Source: Citricoccus muralis (GTDB lineage: Bacteria; Actinomycetota; Actinomycetes; Actinomycetales; Micrococcaceae). From it: a stretch of 64,000 nt of DNA. Shown here piece after piece: positions 42,472-51,655 of this stretch (within the stretch, counting starts at the first letter, position 1; each line of letters starts with the position of its first letter). A program made the position numbers and the translations under genes. The DNA lies in contig NZ_CP121252.1 of assembly GCF_029637705.1 (NCBI RefSeq), positions 1,116,001-1,180,000 of the forward strand, in the 5' to 3' direction. The notes under the pieces were generated by a model. The model worked only from the letters and a program-made list of their open reading frames with translations. It did not search any database and was not told the DNA's origin.

Positions 42472-45400
42472 TCACCTTAGTGTTGGGCTACCTTGTTCTG
42501 GAATGGAGTTCACGGCCCCCATCCCGTAGCGAATTGCCGTTTCGACTGCCCAGTCCTTGTCCTTTGTTACCTCGGTGGTGGGGGAGGGGGATGGGTTTGT
42601 TCTGGTGTGTTGGCCGTTTTCGCCGGTAACGGTCGCGGTCTCTGGGATGAAACGCTGTGCTTCTTGGTCCCTGGTCACTCCAATGCTCGGACTGAGTTCA
42701 AATTGGCTGAATCGCACGGGCTCATTGGTAGCGAGCACGGTGTTCCTCGGGCTGGCCAGCACAGAGTGTTCGTTGCCCTGCATGTCCCTGATCTGCAACA
42801 AGTCAAGATGAATCTGCCTGCCAGAATAATCTCGGGCTGCTTGCGTCGTGGTGCCAACCAGCTCACCGGACACAATCCCCGCAACGGATTCTCCCCTCAC
42901 ATCAATGCTCTCTACCACGACGTACTGTCCTGGCTCATCGGCCTGAAACACGTCATGTGCTGTGGTCTGTTTCGTGGTGTCGTGACCGGCCAGTTCCATC
43001 AGTTCCGCCATCGTGCACCCTGCTCTTGGCCGGTCCAGCACGGTGACCTTCGTGGTTGCCTTTTTCTTCCCACTTCCTGATTCCGAGGCTCCCCGGTATC
43101 CGAGATCGACCATCCCCAAGGGGAATCCCGTGTCCGTGAGAGTGACGGGCTCTTTCGTCTTTGCTTGAGAGTCAATTTCAGTGGAGACCACCACGTCCCC
43201 GGCCCTCAATTCTCCGGCCGGCACGGTGAACTGCTCTGCACCAAAGAGTCTCTTTTTCTCGTCACTGGTGAGCATGATCGGTGCCCGGGTCTTCCACTCG
43301 CCAGTGCCCGGGAATCCACCCTGTTCTCGGGCAATCCCGGTATCCGGGGACACAGCGACTCGTCCGGTTCTCATCGCCCCGCCGGTCATCACAAGGTCAC
43401 CCGCGGACCCGAAGTTCTCGATGTCTTCTTCCAACACTTCTCCTGGGGAGAACTGGCGCGGATTGCGCATTCGCTCACGTCGCGCAGCTTCCTCTTGCTC
43501 GGCGCGTTGTTCTTCCGGTGTAGTCACGTTCAGCGCCATATACCCGGTCCCTGCCCGACCATGGTCCCGCTGTGTCATCCGGGTGCCATCATCGAGAACG
43601 ATCACGCTGGCTTCCAGCACGCCTTCTTTGATCTGGTGATCTTCGGTTTCGAATCGCAAGCGGGTGCCTTTCTCCACTCCCCAGAGGTGCTGTTCGTGCC
43701 GATGGTGGCCCGTGTCCAGATCCATCACGTTCTGTTCGAACTCGGAGAGCTGCTCGAATTCTCTGGTCACCAGCTTTCCGTCAGCAGAGAGCATCAACTC
43801 ACTGACCATCGTGTCATTGATCCGTTCCGGCTTGTCCTCTTCTGATGGCCAGCCGAGGACACGTTTCTGTCCGTCTTCTGTGGTGAACTCTCCGATCCGG
43901 TAGTACCCCTTCTTATAGGCCCACACGTCCCCGGCCCGCACGTCACCGTGACGCAGGAACAGTTTGTCCTGAATGTCCTGGCCAGTCAGCACCCGAGCCG
44001 ATGCTCCGGTTTCGGTGTCCTCGTTCATTCCCATCTCGTCTTGCAGCTCCGCACTCTCAGTCCGAAGCCGAGCCAACTCATCGGCGTGGTCAAACCCCAT
44101 CTCCAACGCCTGCTGGGTGCGAGGAATCTGCGCCTGCAGCTTCGTTTGCTCTGTATGGCGTTCTGCCACATCTTCACCAATCCGGCTCAGGAACGCCTCC
44201 ACCGATTGTGTGGTTCCCCGTCCGGAGGGGGTCTCGGCCACCAGTTTCGGAACTGGCCACGTCCGCCGAACCGCGGGCAATGCGGTGGCCACCAGGTACA
44301 CGTTGTTCGCGTGCCGGACGGTCCCTAACTCGATCCCTCCCACCTCTCCCACGACCCGGGGTTCGGTCGGGTCGAGGAAGTCGGGCTGATCTGTCCGGAC
44401 AGCTTCGGCCCGCAACGCTTTGGCCACCACGTCACCAGCTGCTTCCCGATTGGTCAGCACCCAACCTTCGGTAGTGCGGAACCGGAACGCGTCTCCGCTG
44501 GTATCTCGGATCTGAGAAGCCAGCCGTTCGAGTTGTGGGATGAACCCTTCCAGATACTCGACCCGGGCCGTTGCGGTGCGGAGCTGCATGCGCGTCTGGG
44601 ATCGTTCCGAGCGCCAGGAAGATTCCAGACTCACCAGTTGCTCGATTCTCATCTGCATTTCCGCTAGTTGCTCGATCCTCGGGTCTCCAGACAACTCGGA
44701 GGCAGCACGGGAGGCGCTGAACTCCAGATCAGCGACCGCGTCCTCCATCTCGCGTCCGGCTAGAGCTCCGCGCTTCATCTGTCCAATGAACCGTGCCTTG
44801 CGGGCGATCATGTCCCAGGACGCCACATCGAAAGTGTTCTCCGTGGCGTATGAGTAGATTTCCACGGTCTCGTTCTGGTTGCCCTGCCGGATGATCCGGC
44901 CCTCACGCTGCTCTAGATCTGCCGGGCGCCACGGGCAATCCACGTGATGCAGTCCCACCGCGCGCTGCTGGATATTAGTGCCCGTGCCCATTTTCCCGGT
45001 GGAGCCAACAAGCACCGAGACCTGCCCCTCTCGACACGCTGAGAACAGGTCCTGGCGTGCTTGATCTGTCTCAGCGTCGTGGATGAACCGTATTGTTTCA
45101 GGGTCCATGCCGCGCTGGGTGAGCTGGTCCCGGATCGCGTCGTACAGGTTCCACTCATCCCGGGGCGTGGACTGGTCACAGAACACGATCTGTAACCCAC
45201 CAGGGGTGGGGGCGAGGTCCCCGGTCTCGGTGAGGTACTGGGTGTGCTTGGTGCGCTCGTGTAGGTCGATGATCTGCTCTGCCACACTCGCGGCGCGACC
45301 ACCGTCAGCGTCCGCGTCTAATCCGACCAACCGAGGATCCAAGGCGACCTTCCGCCCGTCTCCGGTGATGGCCAACATGTTGTCCCCGCCCTTCTCAGGT

Positions 45401-48400
45401 GGCCCGGACAGGTTCTCGATCCGTTCGGAGAGCTCTCCGATATAGTCCAGCACCTGCTCCGAGGGTTCCCGACGCAACAGAATTCGGTCTCCGGTTGCCA
45501 CACTCGGCAGACTCACTTCGAGTTGATCACGCAACACGGTGTCCGTGAACGCACCATTGAGCCGCATCAGCTCGGGCACGTTCACGTAGCGCCCGATCCG
45601 AGTGACCTGATCAAACCCGTCCCCAGTGATCTTCGGCTTCAACGTGGTCTCCGACGTGGTGAACTGCTGCCCCCAGGCCGTCACCGTGTCGGTGCTCGTC
45701 GCCGCCAACAAATCCGGGCGCAGATAGTGCTGCATCACCCACATTTCCGCCATATTGTTCGACACCGGTGTCCCGGTGGCGAACGTCGCCACCGAGGGCT
45801 GATAGGTGGAGCTCATCATCCCGGCACGCTGGGCAGACAGGATCTTCTGTTCTCGCAACGCACGCAGCTTGAAGTCCAGGTCCATGGCCCGCCTCGACCC
45901 CGCACAGGATAGCTCCGCTAGATCCGAGGTCCGAGCCAGGTTCTTGAAATGATGAGCCTCATCGACGAACAGGTAATCAATTCCTGTCTGTTCGAACGTG
46001 ATCCCCGGGTCGGACACCCTTTGTGCTTTCGCGTACTGGGTCTCCAACCGCTTCTTCGCTGCTTCGATGCGCTTCACCGAGAGCCGGTCGTCATCGGCCG
46101 AGGCACCCATCGCCTCAATTTCATCAATCCGCTCTCGCAACCACTCAGCCTGTTTGCCCGGGTCAATCTGGACACGCTCAAACACTGTTTGAGGCAAGAT
46201 CACAGCGTCCCAGTCCCCAGCCGCCGCCATAGCCATCCACGCCTGACGCTCCGGATTCTCTAACCCAGTCGGTACAGCTAGCACGTTCGCACCGGGATAC
46301 CATTCAACGAACTCACGGCTGATCTGTTCCACCAAATGATTCGGGACCACCATGGCCGGCTTATGAGCAATCCCCGTCCGGCGCAGCTCCATCGCGGACA
46401 TCACCATGGTCCCAGTCTTACCGGCACCGACCACATGATCCAGCAACACGGCAGGCTCGTTCACCACCCTGGCCACCGCGGACCGCTGATACGCATACGG
46501 TGTCCGCGACTCGGCCAGCCCGGGCAGGCTCAATCCTTCCCCTGCGCTGGCGTAGTTCGGGGCCACGTGTGCGTTGAACGCCCGGTTATATCGGTCTTGA
46601 AGCACTTCCGCACGCGCCGGGTCTTCGGTGACCCACTCGTTGAATCGCTTCCGAATGGCTTCGACCTTCTCCCGGGCAGCAGTCGTCGCCTTCTCATCCT
46701 TGTGTGAGACTCCGTGACTGTCCTTGTACCGGACCACCACGGCGCGGTAGTTCATCGCGGCCGCCAGCAGATTCGCCGGGGTCCGTTTCGAGGTGCCCCA
46801 CTGGAAACGCACGTGTTCGTTGAACCCACCCTTCGGGGAATCCACCTCCCACTGCTCGTTCACGCGATTCCACTTCACATCGCAGGCCACCTCGAACGTG
46901 TCCCTCACAAAATCGGTGTAGACCTCGTGGGGAACCCACTGCACCCCGGGATTGACGACGACGTCGCGAATATCCACTTCATCGGGGACTACCGCTTCCA
47001 ACGCCACCACATTCGCCCGGTACTGATCATCGAGAGCCGCCTCCTCTCGCGCCTGGTCCAGCTTCCCCCGCACATCCCCGGCCAGATAGGTCTGCGCAGG
47101 GACTAACACGTCGGTCTCTGGGTCCCGGTACACGTACCCGGCCATCCGCTGAAGCGCGGTCTCCTCGTCAACCCCCAGCAGCCCGGCCACCCGGTCAGGG
47201 TTTACCGTCCGGGATTCCTCCAGGCTGATTGCGATAGCATCCTGCACCCTGTCCGCGGTCTCCGGGCGGGGCCGGTACTCGATGACATCACGCACCAACA
47301 ATGCGGCAGGTTCCGCCGACTGTTCTTGCTCATCGAAAGATTCACAAGCGCGCAGTAGCCCTAGTTTCGGGTCGCCCGCCAAAAACACGAGGTGCGGCTG
47401 ACGACGGGAATGGAACACCCGCTGCGCCGCCTCCTGCTCCCATCGCCTAGCCAACTCTTCAGGCACCGGTGTCTCCCTCGGATCGAGGTCCCCATCCTCT
47501 GGCAGGCTTGCCCGCCACTCCTCTTCCGACTCCCGGACACGCGCACGCTGCGCAGCAGCCGTAGGGGTCTTCCACACCTCATCAGACCGATTGATCGGCC
47601 CGTACTGATCAACGTAGCGCTGCCACGCCTCACGCAGATCGTCTCTCGCCTGTTGCGATGCCTCTGCGCCGTGACCATCAGACTGCGCGGACATCGTGGC
47701 TACCGCCAGATCACGGACGCGCAGCAATGCCTGAGACTCCGCTGCTCGAGCGCGAGGAACCTTCACCGGTTCCCATTGCATTCCGGCACCATAGCGTTCA
47801 AACCCGTTACTCTCCGGATTGAACCGCACATGTCCCACGTCGGCTTCCGCCTCCAACGGGAAGCGCAACCCCGGCTGGTGCACCACGCCAGCACCCACCG
47901 GCGCGTAGGCTAGGCCATTCTGCCCGGCACGATCCACCACATCCGCCAACCGGGCCTCGAGCTGGTCTCCCACCACGCTTAGATCCTCAGAGCGTACCTC
48001 GTAAGTGATTCCCCACGGGCCGGTATCGGCGCGCACCTCGCCCAGTACGTTCTCTGGATGCTCTGAGAAGTAGCGGCTGAACCCGACCTGATGCGCTTCA
48101 CCGTCACGGTCGGTGATGGTCACAGATCCAGGCTCCACCCACGCGGTGATCGCGTCCTGGTCTATCTCCGCATCCGGTTCACGCCGTCGGAACACCAGAA
48201 CATCCGCGGTGACATCCGTGCCCGCCGAGTCCCGCATCGCTCCCGAAGGCAACCGGACCGCCCCGACCAGATCCCCGTACCGGGCCATTTCCCGACGCGC
48301 CGTCGTACGGGAGGAATCCATCGTCCACGCGGACGTCATCACCGCCACGTACCCGCCCGGGGCTGTCATGCGCAGCGACTTGACGATGAAGTAGTTATGA

Positions 48401-49629
48401 ATGGCGTGGTTCTGCGCGTTGAACGCCCTATCGGCCACCGAGAAATTCCCGAACGGGACATTACCGACCGTGGCATGAAACCCTGATTCCGGAAGCTGAA
48501 CAGACTCAAACCCGGCGGCATGAACCTCAGCCGAAGGGTACAACAATGCACTGATCCGGGCCGTGGTCTCATCCAGCTCGACGCCAGTCATCTGCGCTCC
48601 AGCAGGTGCTTGCCCGATGAATTCGCCCGACCCTGAGCCGGGCTCTAACACTTGCCCCTGTTCGAATCCAGCTCGCTGCAATGCCCGCCACATTGCTTGC
48701 GCGTGCGCTGGGTCCGTGTAGTGCGCGTTCAGGGTGGTGGCTCGGGCTTGTGCCCACCCCTGCTCACCTAGAAGACGGCGCACATGGTCGCGGTCTTCCT
48801 CAGTGACTCGTTCATCCAACGGGTCGAAGACCTCCGGAAGTGCACCCCACGATGACCACCCTGACAGCGTGGCCTGCTCCGAAGGCGTGGCATATCGCTG
48901 TTCATCCCGCACCCGCTTCAGAACTTCTAACGCCGCGATGTTGGCGTTCAACCGGGCACGGAACCCAGAGGGCCGAGATGTACCACCCGCCCAATCAACC
49001 GGGTCCCCAGACAGGGCTACTGGTTCGGAGCCTGCCCGTACTTCTTCTTCACCTTCGTGCTCACCATCGGCAGTGAGACCCGTCCCGGAATCGGTGTCTG
49101 ATTCTGCTGGAGCATCCACTCGAAGACGATCGCCGCCAGGTTCTCCAGTTTCTCCAGCTGGTGTACTTGCTGACTCAGCGGCAACGCCTCGAACTCGTCC
49201 AGCTCGATCGGGGACACCCGATCCCGAGCCACCTGGGAAAACCTCGACATCACGATTGACTCCAACAGCTCCCGAAACCGTGGTGTCGCCCCCTGGAGTT
49301 CCGGTAGCTCCAAGTACTGGTCCACGACCGTCCGGGTCTGCGTCTGCCGGAACTTCTCGTCCCAGTACTCCGCGATCGTCCTCGCGTAGGGTGTCGTTTC
49401 CGTCGGGTTCTGCCACACGTTCGGGTCCTCGTCCCACTCCTGCATCCAGCGCCCCATAAATTCCTGACTGTCCTGGATCGGGATGGGGTCCCTCAGATTC
49501 TTGTACTCCTTCATTGTCCTCAGCCGCTCCTAACCCGAGTTCGTCGCCGCCTAACTCATCGAAGATGCTGAGCTGTCCGGCAATTTCATTCTTTCGGCGT
49601 GCCACAATCACACACTCCTGTCTTGACAT
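42472..49629 (-). CDS. Very large DNA methylase-helicase protein of mobile elements (DarB-like architecture)
   Basis: The open frame has 2,385 codons. From about residue 250 it is clearly coding: a SAM-binding segment (VLEPGSGSGEF near 325), an NPPY-like NVPFG near 380, then an SF2/SNF2 helicase. The helicase has Walker A VGAGKTG near 1060, DEAH (VDEAHHFKN) near 1225, TGTPVSNNM near 1290 and the C-terminal motif (REGRIIRQGNQNE) near 1575. Similar fusions occur in plasmids, ICEs and phage P1 (DarB, anti-restriction). The true start is uncertain. Codons 1-40 look normal (GQLSIFDELG), but codons ~40-205 are disordered and share DNA with a better-scoring frame. A GTG near 49115 is another possible start. 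Confidence 0.88.
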   Translation of the reverse strand: MSRQECVIVARRKNEIAGQLSIFDELGGDELGLGAAEDNEGVQESEGPHPDPGQSGIYGALDAGVGRGPERVAEPDGNDTLREDDRGVLGREVPADADPDGRGPVLGATGTPGGDTTVSGAVGVNRDVEVFPGGSGSGVPDRAGRVRGVAAESASTPAGETGEPGGDRLRVDAPAESDTDSGTGLTADGEHEGEEEVRAGSEPVALSGDPVDWAGGTSRPSGFRARLNANIAALEVLKRVRDEQRYATPSEQATLSGWSSWGALPEVFDPLDERVTEEDRDHVRRLLGEQGWAQARATTLNAHYTDPAHAQAMWRALQRAGFEQGQVLEPGSGSGEFIGQAPAGAQMTGVELDETTARISALLYPSAEVHAAGFESVQLPESGFHATVGNVPFGNFSVADRAFNAQNHAIHNYFIVKSLRMTAPGGYVAVMTSAWTMDSSRTTARREMARYGDLVGAVRLPSGAMRDSAGTDVTADVLVFRRREPDAEIDQDAITAWVEPGSVTITDRDGEAHQVGFSRYFSEHPENVLGEVRADTGPWGITYEVRSEDLSVVGDQLEARLADVVDRAGQNGLAYAPVGAGVVHQPGLRFPLEAEADVGHVRFNPESNGFERYGAGMQWEPVKVPRARAAESQALLRVRDLAVATMSAQSDGHGAEASQQARDDLREAWQRYVDQYGPINRSDEVWKTPTAAAQRARVRESEEEWRASLPEDGDLDPRETPVPEELARRWEQEAAQRVFHSRRQPHLVFLAGDPKLGLLRACESFDEQEQSAEPAALLVRDVIEYRPRPETADRVQDAIAISLEESRTVNPDRVAGLLGVDEETALQRMAGYVYRDPETDVLVPAQTYLAGDVRGKLDQAREEAALDDQYRANVVALEAVVPDEVDIRDVVVNPGVQWVPHEVYTDFVRDTFEVACDVKWNRVNEQWEVDSPKGGFNEHVRFQWGTSKRTPANLLAAAMNYRAVVVRYKDSHGVSHKDEKATTAAREKVEAIRKRFNEWVTEDPARAEVLQDRYNRAFNAHVAPNYASAGEGLSLPGLAESRTPYAYQRSAVARVVNEPAVLLDHVVGAGKTGTMVMSAMELRRTGIAHKPAMVVPNHLVEQISREFVEWYPGANVLAVPTGLENPERQAWMAMAAAGDWDAVILPQTVFERVQIDPGKQAEWLRERIDEIEAMGASADDDRLSVKRIEAAKKRLETQYAKAQRVSDPGITFEQTGIDYLFVDEAHHFKNLARTSDLAELSCAGSRRAMDLDFKLRALREQKILSAQRAGMMSSTYQPSVATFATGTPVSNNMAEMWVMQHYLRPDLLAATSTDTVTAWGQQFTTSETTLKPKITGDGFDQVTRIGRYVNVPELMRLNGAFTDTVLRDQLEVSLPSVATGDRILLRREPSEQVLDYIGELSERIENLSGPPEKGGDNMLAITGDGRKVALDPRLVGLDADADGGRAASVAEQIIDLHERTKHTQYLTETGDLAPTPGGLQIVFCDQSTPRDEWNLYDAIRDQLTQRGMDPETIRFIHDAETDQARQDLFSACREGQVSVLVGSTGKMGTGTNIQQRAVGLHHVDCPWRPADLEQREGRIIRQGNQNETVEIYSYATENTFDVASWDMIARKARFIGQMKRGALAGREMEDAVADLEFSASRAASELSGDPRIEQLAEMQMRIEQLVSLESSWRSERSQTRMQLRTATARVEYLEGFIPQLERLASQIRDTSGDAFRFRTTEGWVLTNREAAGDVVAKALRAEAVRTDQPDFLDPTEPRVVGEVGGIELGTVRHANNVYLVATALPAVRRTWPVPKLVAETPSGRGTTQSVEAFLSRIGEDVAERHTEQTKLQAQIPRTQQALEMGFDHADELARLRTESAELQDEMGMNEDTETGASARVLTGQDIQDKLFLRHGDVRAGDVWAYKKGYYRIGEFTTEDGQKRVLGWPSEEDKPERINDTMVSELMLSADGKLVTREFEQLSEFEQNVMDLDTGHHRHEQHLWGVEKGTRLRFETEDHQIKEGVLEASVIVLDDGTRMTQRDHGRAGTGYMALNVTTPEEQRAEQEEAARRERMRNPRQFSPGEVLEEDIENFGSAGDLVMTGGAMRTGRVAVSPDTGIAREQGGFPGTGEWKTRAPIMLTSDEKKRLFGAEQFTVPAGELRAGDVVVSTEIDSQAKTKEPVTLTDTGFPLGMVDLGYRGASESGSGKKKATTKVTVLDRPRAGCTMAELMELAGHDTTKQTTAHDVFQADEPGQYVVVESIDVRGESVAGIVSGELVGTTTQAARDYSGRQIHLDLLQIRDMQGNEHSVLASPRNTVLATNEPVRFSQFELSPSIGVTRDQEAQRFIPETATVTGENGQHTRTNPSPSPTTEVTKDKDWAVETAIRYGMGAVNSIPEQGSPTLR
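49017..49514 (-). CDS. Hidden/overprinted 165-residue protein inside the methylase-helicase 5' region
   Basis: In the frame one base off the large ORF there is an ATG-to-TAG gene of 165 residues. It has an ordinary globular composition (seven Trp, many Leu/Val/Phe) and a helix-rich core (LPLSQQVHQLEKLENLAAIVFEWML). Almost every codon in this frame ends in G or C, as in the genome's other genes, while the large frame's third positions here are poor in GC. The overlapping part of the large ORF is Gly/Glu/Asp/Pro-rich. Either this is the real gene and the big one starts later, or the two frames are overprinted. I do not recognise the family. Confidence 0.65.
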   Translation of the reverse strand: MKEYKNLRDPIPIQDSQEFMGRWMQEWDEDPNVWQNPTETTPYARTIAEYWDEKFRQTQTRTVVDQYLELPELQGATPRFRELLESIVMSRFSQVARDRVSPIELDEFEALPLSQQVHQLEKLENLAAIVFEWMLQQNQTPIPGRVSLPMVSTKVKKKYGQAPNQ

Positions 49630-49705
49630 AACTCCACAGCGGTCGGGGGTGAGTCAACCCTCGACCGCTGTTTTGAAGCGGTTTCCCTGAGAACGTCGAT
49701 GAGGA

Positions 49706-50050
49706 TCAGCTGATCCCTGGCCCACCGGCCTGATGCTGTGGCGCGGACATTCGCGACTGTTGGGCTACGGCCCATGCCTGGGCGTTCGCGTCCTGCACGC
49801 CCCTACCGAAATCCTCGACGGGCGGTGCCTGGGTTGAACCTGACTGCAACCGTGGCTCCCACCCGGACACATCACTGGGAACCTCCGCCTCGGCACGCTG
49901 GACCTGCTCGACACCAGCCCCTGCCGCCTGTACTCGCGGGGACTGCTCACGCTCGACACCCGGGTCAATACTCACCGTCGTATGGCGCAGGGAAGCAGCG
50001 ACCTCGCTGGCGCGGACATTGATACTGATAACGGGGCGGGGTCGTCTGTG
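49706..50050 (-). pseudogene. C-terminal remnant of a mobile-element gene cut by IS110
   Basis: The frame reads in phase from about 50050 to the stop at 49706, giving ~110 residues (SINVRASEVAASLRHTTVSIDPG..., ending GGPGIS). It is Gln/Ala-rich towards the end, like the tail of a plasmid or conjugation protein, and lies upstream of the methylase-helicase on the same strand. The IS110 element starts where the match to coding character ends. The open frame continuing to 50929 is only antisense IS110. Family not recognised. Confidence 0.45.
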
Positions 50051-50100
50051 ACTCTCACTAGGACTGACCAGTTTGTGTCTTGATCGTGATGTGTCCACCG

Positions 50101-50270
50101 GCCCCGCTGCCTGTTCAGGATTCTGACGACCGGGCTGACATCGCGGTGCGTGGCGTGGAGGATGGGCGTGAGGCCCTCTGGTGTGGCCCGGCACAAGGAC
50201 TGAACATGAGTTTCCTGCTTGTGATTTGCCCACTGGATACCGGGGTCTCGCCCTGGGGTGATCCAGCCGG
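50101..50270 (+). ncRNA. Candidate IS110 bridge RNA (two structured stem-loops)
   Basis: Two stem-loops stand in the leader. The first has outer arms TGTTCAG (50112-50118) and CTGAACA (50200-50206). Inner arms CCGGGC (50130-50135) and GCCCGG (50186-50191) leave an internal loop of 11 and 8 bases. The second has CTGGAT (50233-50238)/ATCCAG (50261-50266) around CCGGGG (50240-50245)/CCCTGG (50251-50256), with loop TCTCG. Position before the transposase and stems with internal loops match the published IS110/IS621 bridge-RNA plan. Guide pairing was not tested. Confidence 0.45.
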
Positions 50271-50380
50271 ACGGACATGACCTCATAGGAGCCTGGTGGT
50301 CCCGGCCTCGTCAATGTCTTGTCTGCCCGCCCGGCCGGAGCCTTCCCGGAGATCAGAACAACGAGAAAGGCAGTTCCATC

Positions 50381-51574
50381 ATGACAAGTTCTGTACTGGA
50401 TGTATATGCCGGTGTTGATACCCATGCCGAGACCCACCACGTCGCTGTGATTGATGGATTGGGACGTCGGCTCGGAGACGCGGAATTCCCAACCACGGTT
50501 CTCGGTTACCAACAACTCTTGGTCTTCGTGGGTGAGTTCGGGACGGTGCAACGTATCGGTGTGGAGGGCACTGCTTCGTATGGGGCTGGACTGACGGCTT
50601 ATTTGCGGGCTGAGCGGATCAGGGTGCGAGAAGTTATTCGTCCTAGCCGGGCTGCTCGCCGTCAGGGTAAGTCCGATCCCATCGATGCTTATGCTGCGGC
50701 CCGGACCGTTGCCGCCGATGATGATCTGCCGATCCCGAAGCTGTTGGACGGAGACGTTGAGCGGATCAGGGTCACACTCAGGGCCCGTAGCAGTGCTATC
50801 AAGGCCCGTAGTACGGCCATGGTCCAGATCAAGGACTTCCTCACCACCGCACCAGCCCGGGTACGAGAGGCTTACCGGTACTTGTCTGATGAGGAACTCA
50901 TCGAGGTACTGGCCGCTAGTCGTCCGCAATCAGATCAGACGCTGAAGCGGGTGTTGCGTCGATTGGCGCGGCGCTATGAATACCTCGGTGAGGAAATTGA
51001 CCAGGCGGTCGAGGAGCTGGAGGTGCTGACGGTTCGGGTGGCTCCGGAGCTCACTCAGGCTCGAGCGATCGGTACGATCACCGCAGCCCAGTTACTTGTC
51101 ACTGCCGGGGCTAATCCGGAACGGGTCAAGTCCAAGGCTGCTTTCGCAGCATTGTGTGGTGTGAGTCCGATCCCGGCTTCTTCCGGTAAGACACAGCGTC
51201 ACCGCCTCAACCGAGGCGGGGATCGGCAAGCGAATTGGGCGTTGCACCGGATCGTGATGGTCAGGATGGGCAACGATGAACGTACTCGTCGCTATGTTGA
51301 ACGCCGCACCGCTGAGGGAAAGGGAACCAAGGACATCATGCGATGTCTGAAGAGATATGTGGCTAACGAGGTCTACACATTGATTCTTGACCCTGATCAA
51401 GTCCCGCCCTCAGACGACCTTCGCCCACTGCGGCATCAGCAACATTTGACCCTGACACAGGTCGCTGATCACTTCGATACTTCGCCGGGGAAGATCTCCC
51501 GGATCGAACGCGGCCAAAGCCGAGATGATCACTTCACAAAGCAGTACCGAAAGTACCTCCTACAAACGCTTTGA
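50381..51574 (+). CDS. IS110-family transposase/recombinase with C-terminal HTH extension
   Basis: A protein of 397 residues. The DEDD RuvC-like domain shows D13 in YAGVDTHAET, a Glu in VEGTASYG near 62 and two Asp in KSDPIDAY near 98-102. The C-terminal Tnp20 domain has the serine-containing AALCGVSPIPASSGKTQRHRLNRGG near 265. The last ~45 residues (LTLTQVADHFDTSPGKISRIERGQ) look like an Xre-type helix-turn-helix, not part of the core family. The ATG at 50381 has an AGAAAGG site upstream; an earlier GTG in frame runs through the RNA structures and was rejected. Confidence 0.9.
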   Translation: MTSSVLDVYAGVDTHAETHHVAVIDGLGRRLGDAEFPTTVLGYQQLLVFVGEFGTVQRIGVEGTASYGAGLTAYLRAERIRVREVIRPSRAARRQGKSDPIDAYAAARTVAADDDLPIPKLLDGDVERIRVTLRARSSAIKARSTAMVQIKDFLTTAPARVREAYRYLSDEELIEVLAASRPQSDQTLKRVLRRLARRYEYLGEEIDQAVEELEVLTVRVAPELTQARAIGTITAAQLLVTAGANPERVKSKAAFAALCGVSPIPASSGKTQRHRLNRGGDRQANWALHRIVMVRMGNDERTRRYVERRTAEGKGTKDIMRCLKRYVANEVYTLILDPDQVPPSDDLRPLRHQQHLTLTQVADHFDTSPGKISRIERGQSRDDHFTKQYRKYLLQTL

Positions 51575-51655
51575 CACCATATAGGAGCATCACGATAGTT
51601 CTCTCCGACGCGGCCGTCCTGGGGCTCCCCGCAAGTCGTGGACACGTGAACCACG

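Larger units (their letters stand above)
50060..51600 (+). mobile_element. IS110-family insertion sequence (ends approximate)
   Basis: The element has one transposase gene and a ~300-base non-coding left part, as in the IS110 group. IS110 elements lack clear terminal inverted repeats and make little or no target duplication, so the ends can only be placed roughly. The left end lies between the gene remnant (~50050) and the RNA structures (50112). The right end is shortly after the transposase stop at 51574. Confidence 0.75.

Noticed and set aside
50258-50929. Antisense 407-codon frame and upstream start for the IS110 region
   Set aside because: The antisense frame joins a real gene remnant (49706-50050) to non-coding IS110 sequence; the forward extension before 50381 covers RNA stems.
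50285-51588. ATAGGAGC repeated at 50285 and 51581 as IS110 ends
   Set aside because: An 8-base match is weak, and using 50285 as the left end would exclude the structured leader expected in IS110 elements. Left as chance.
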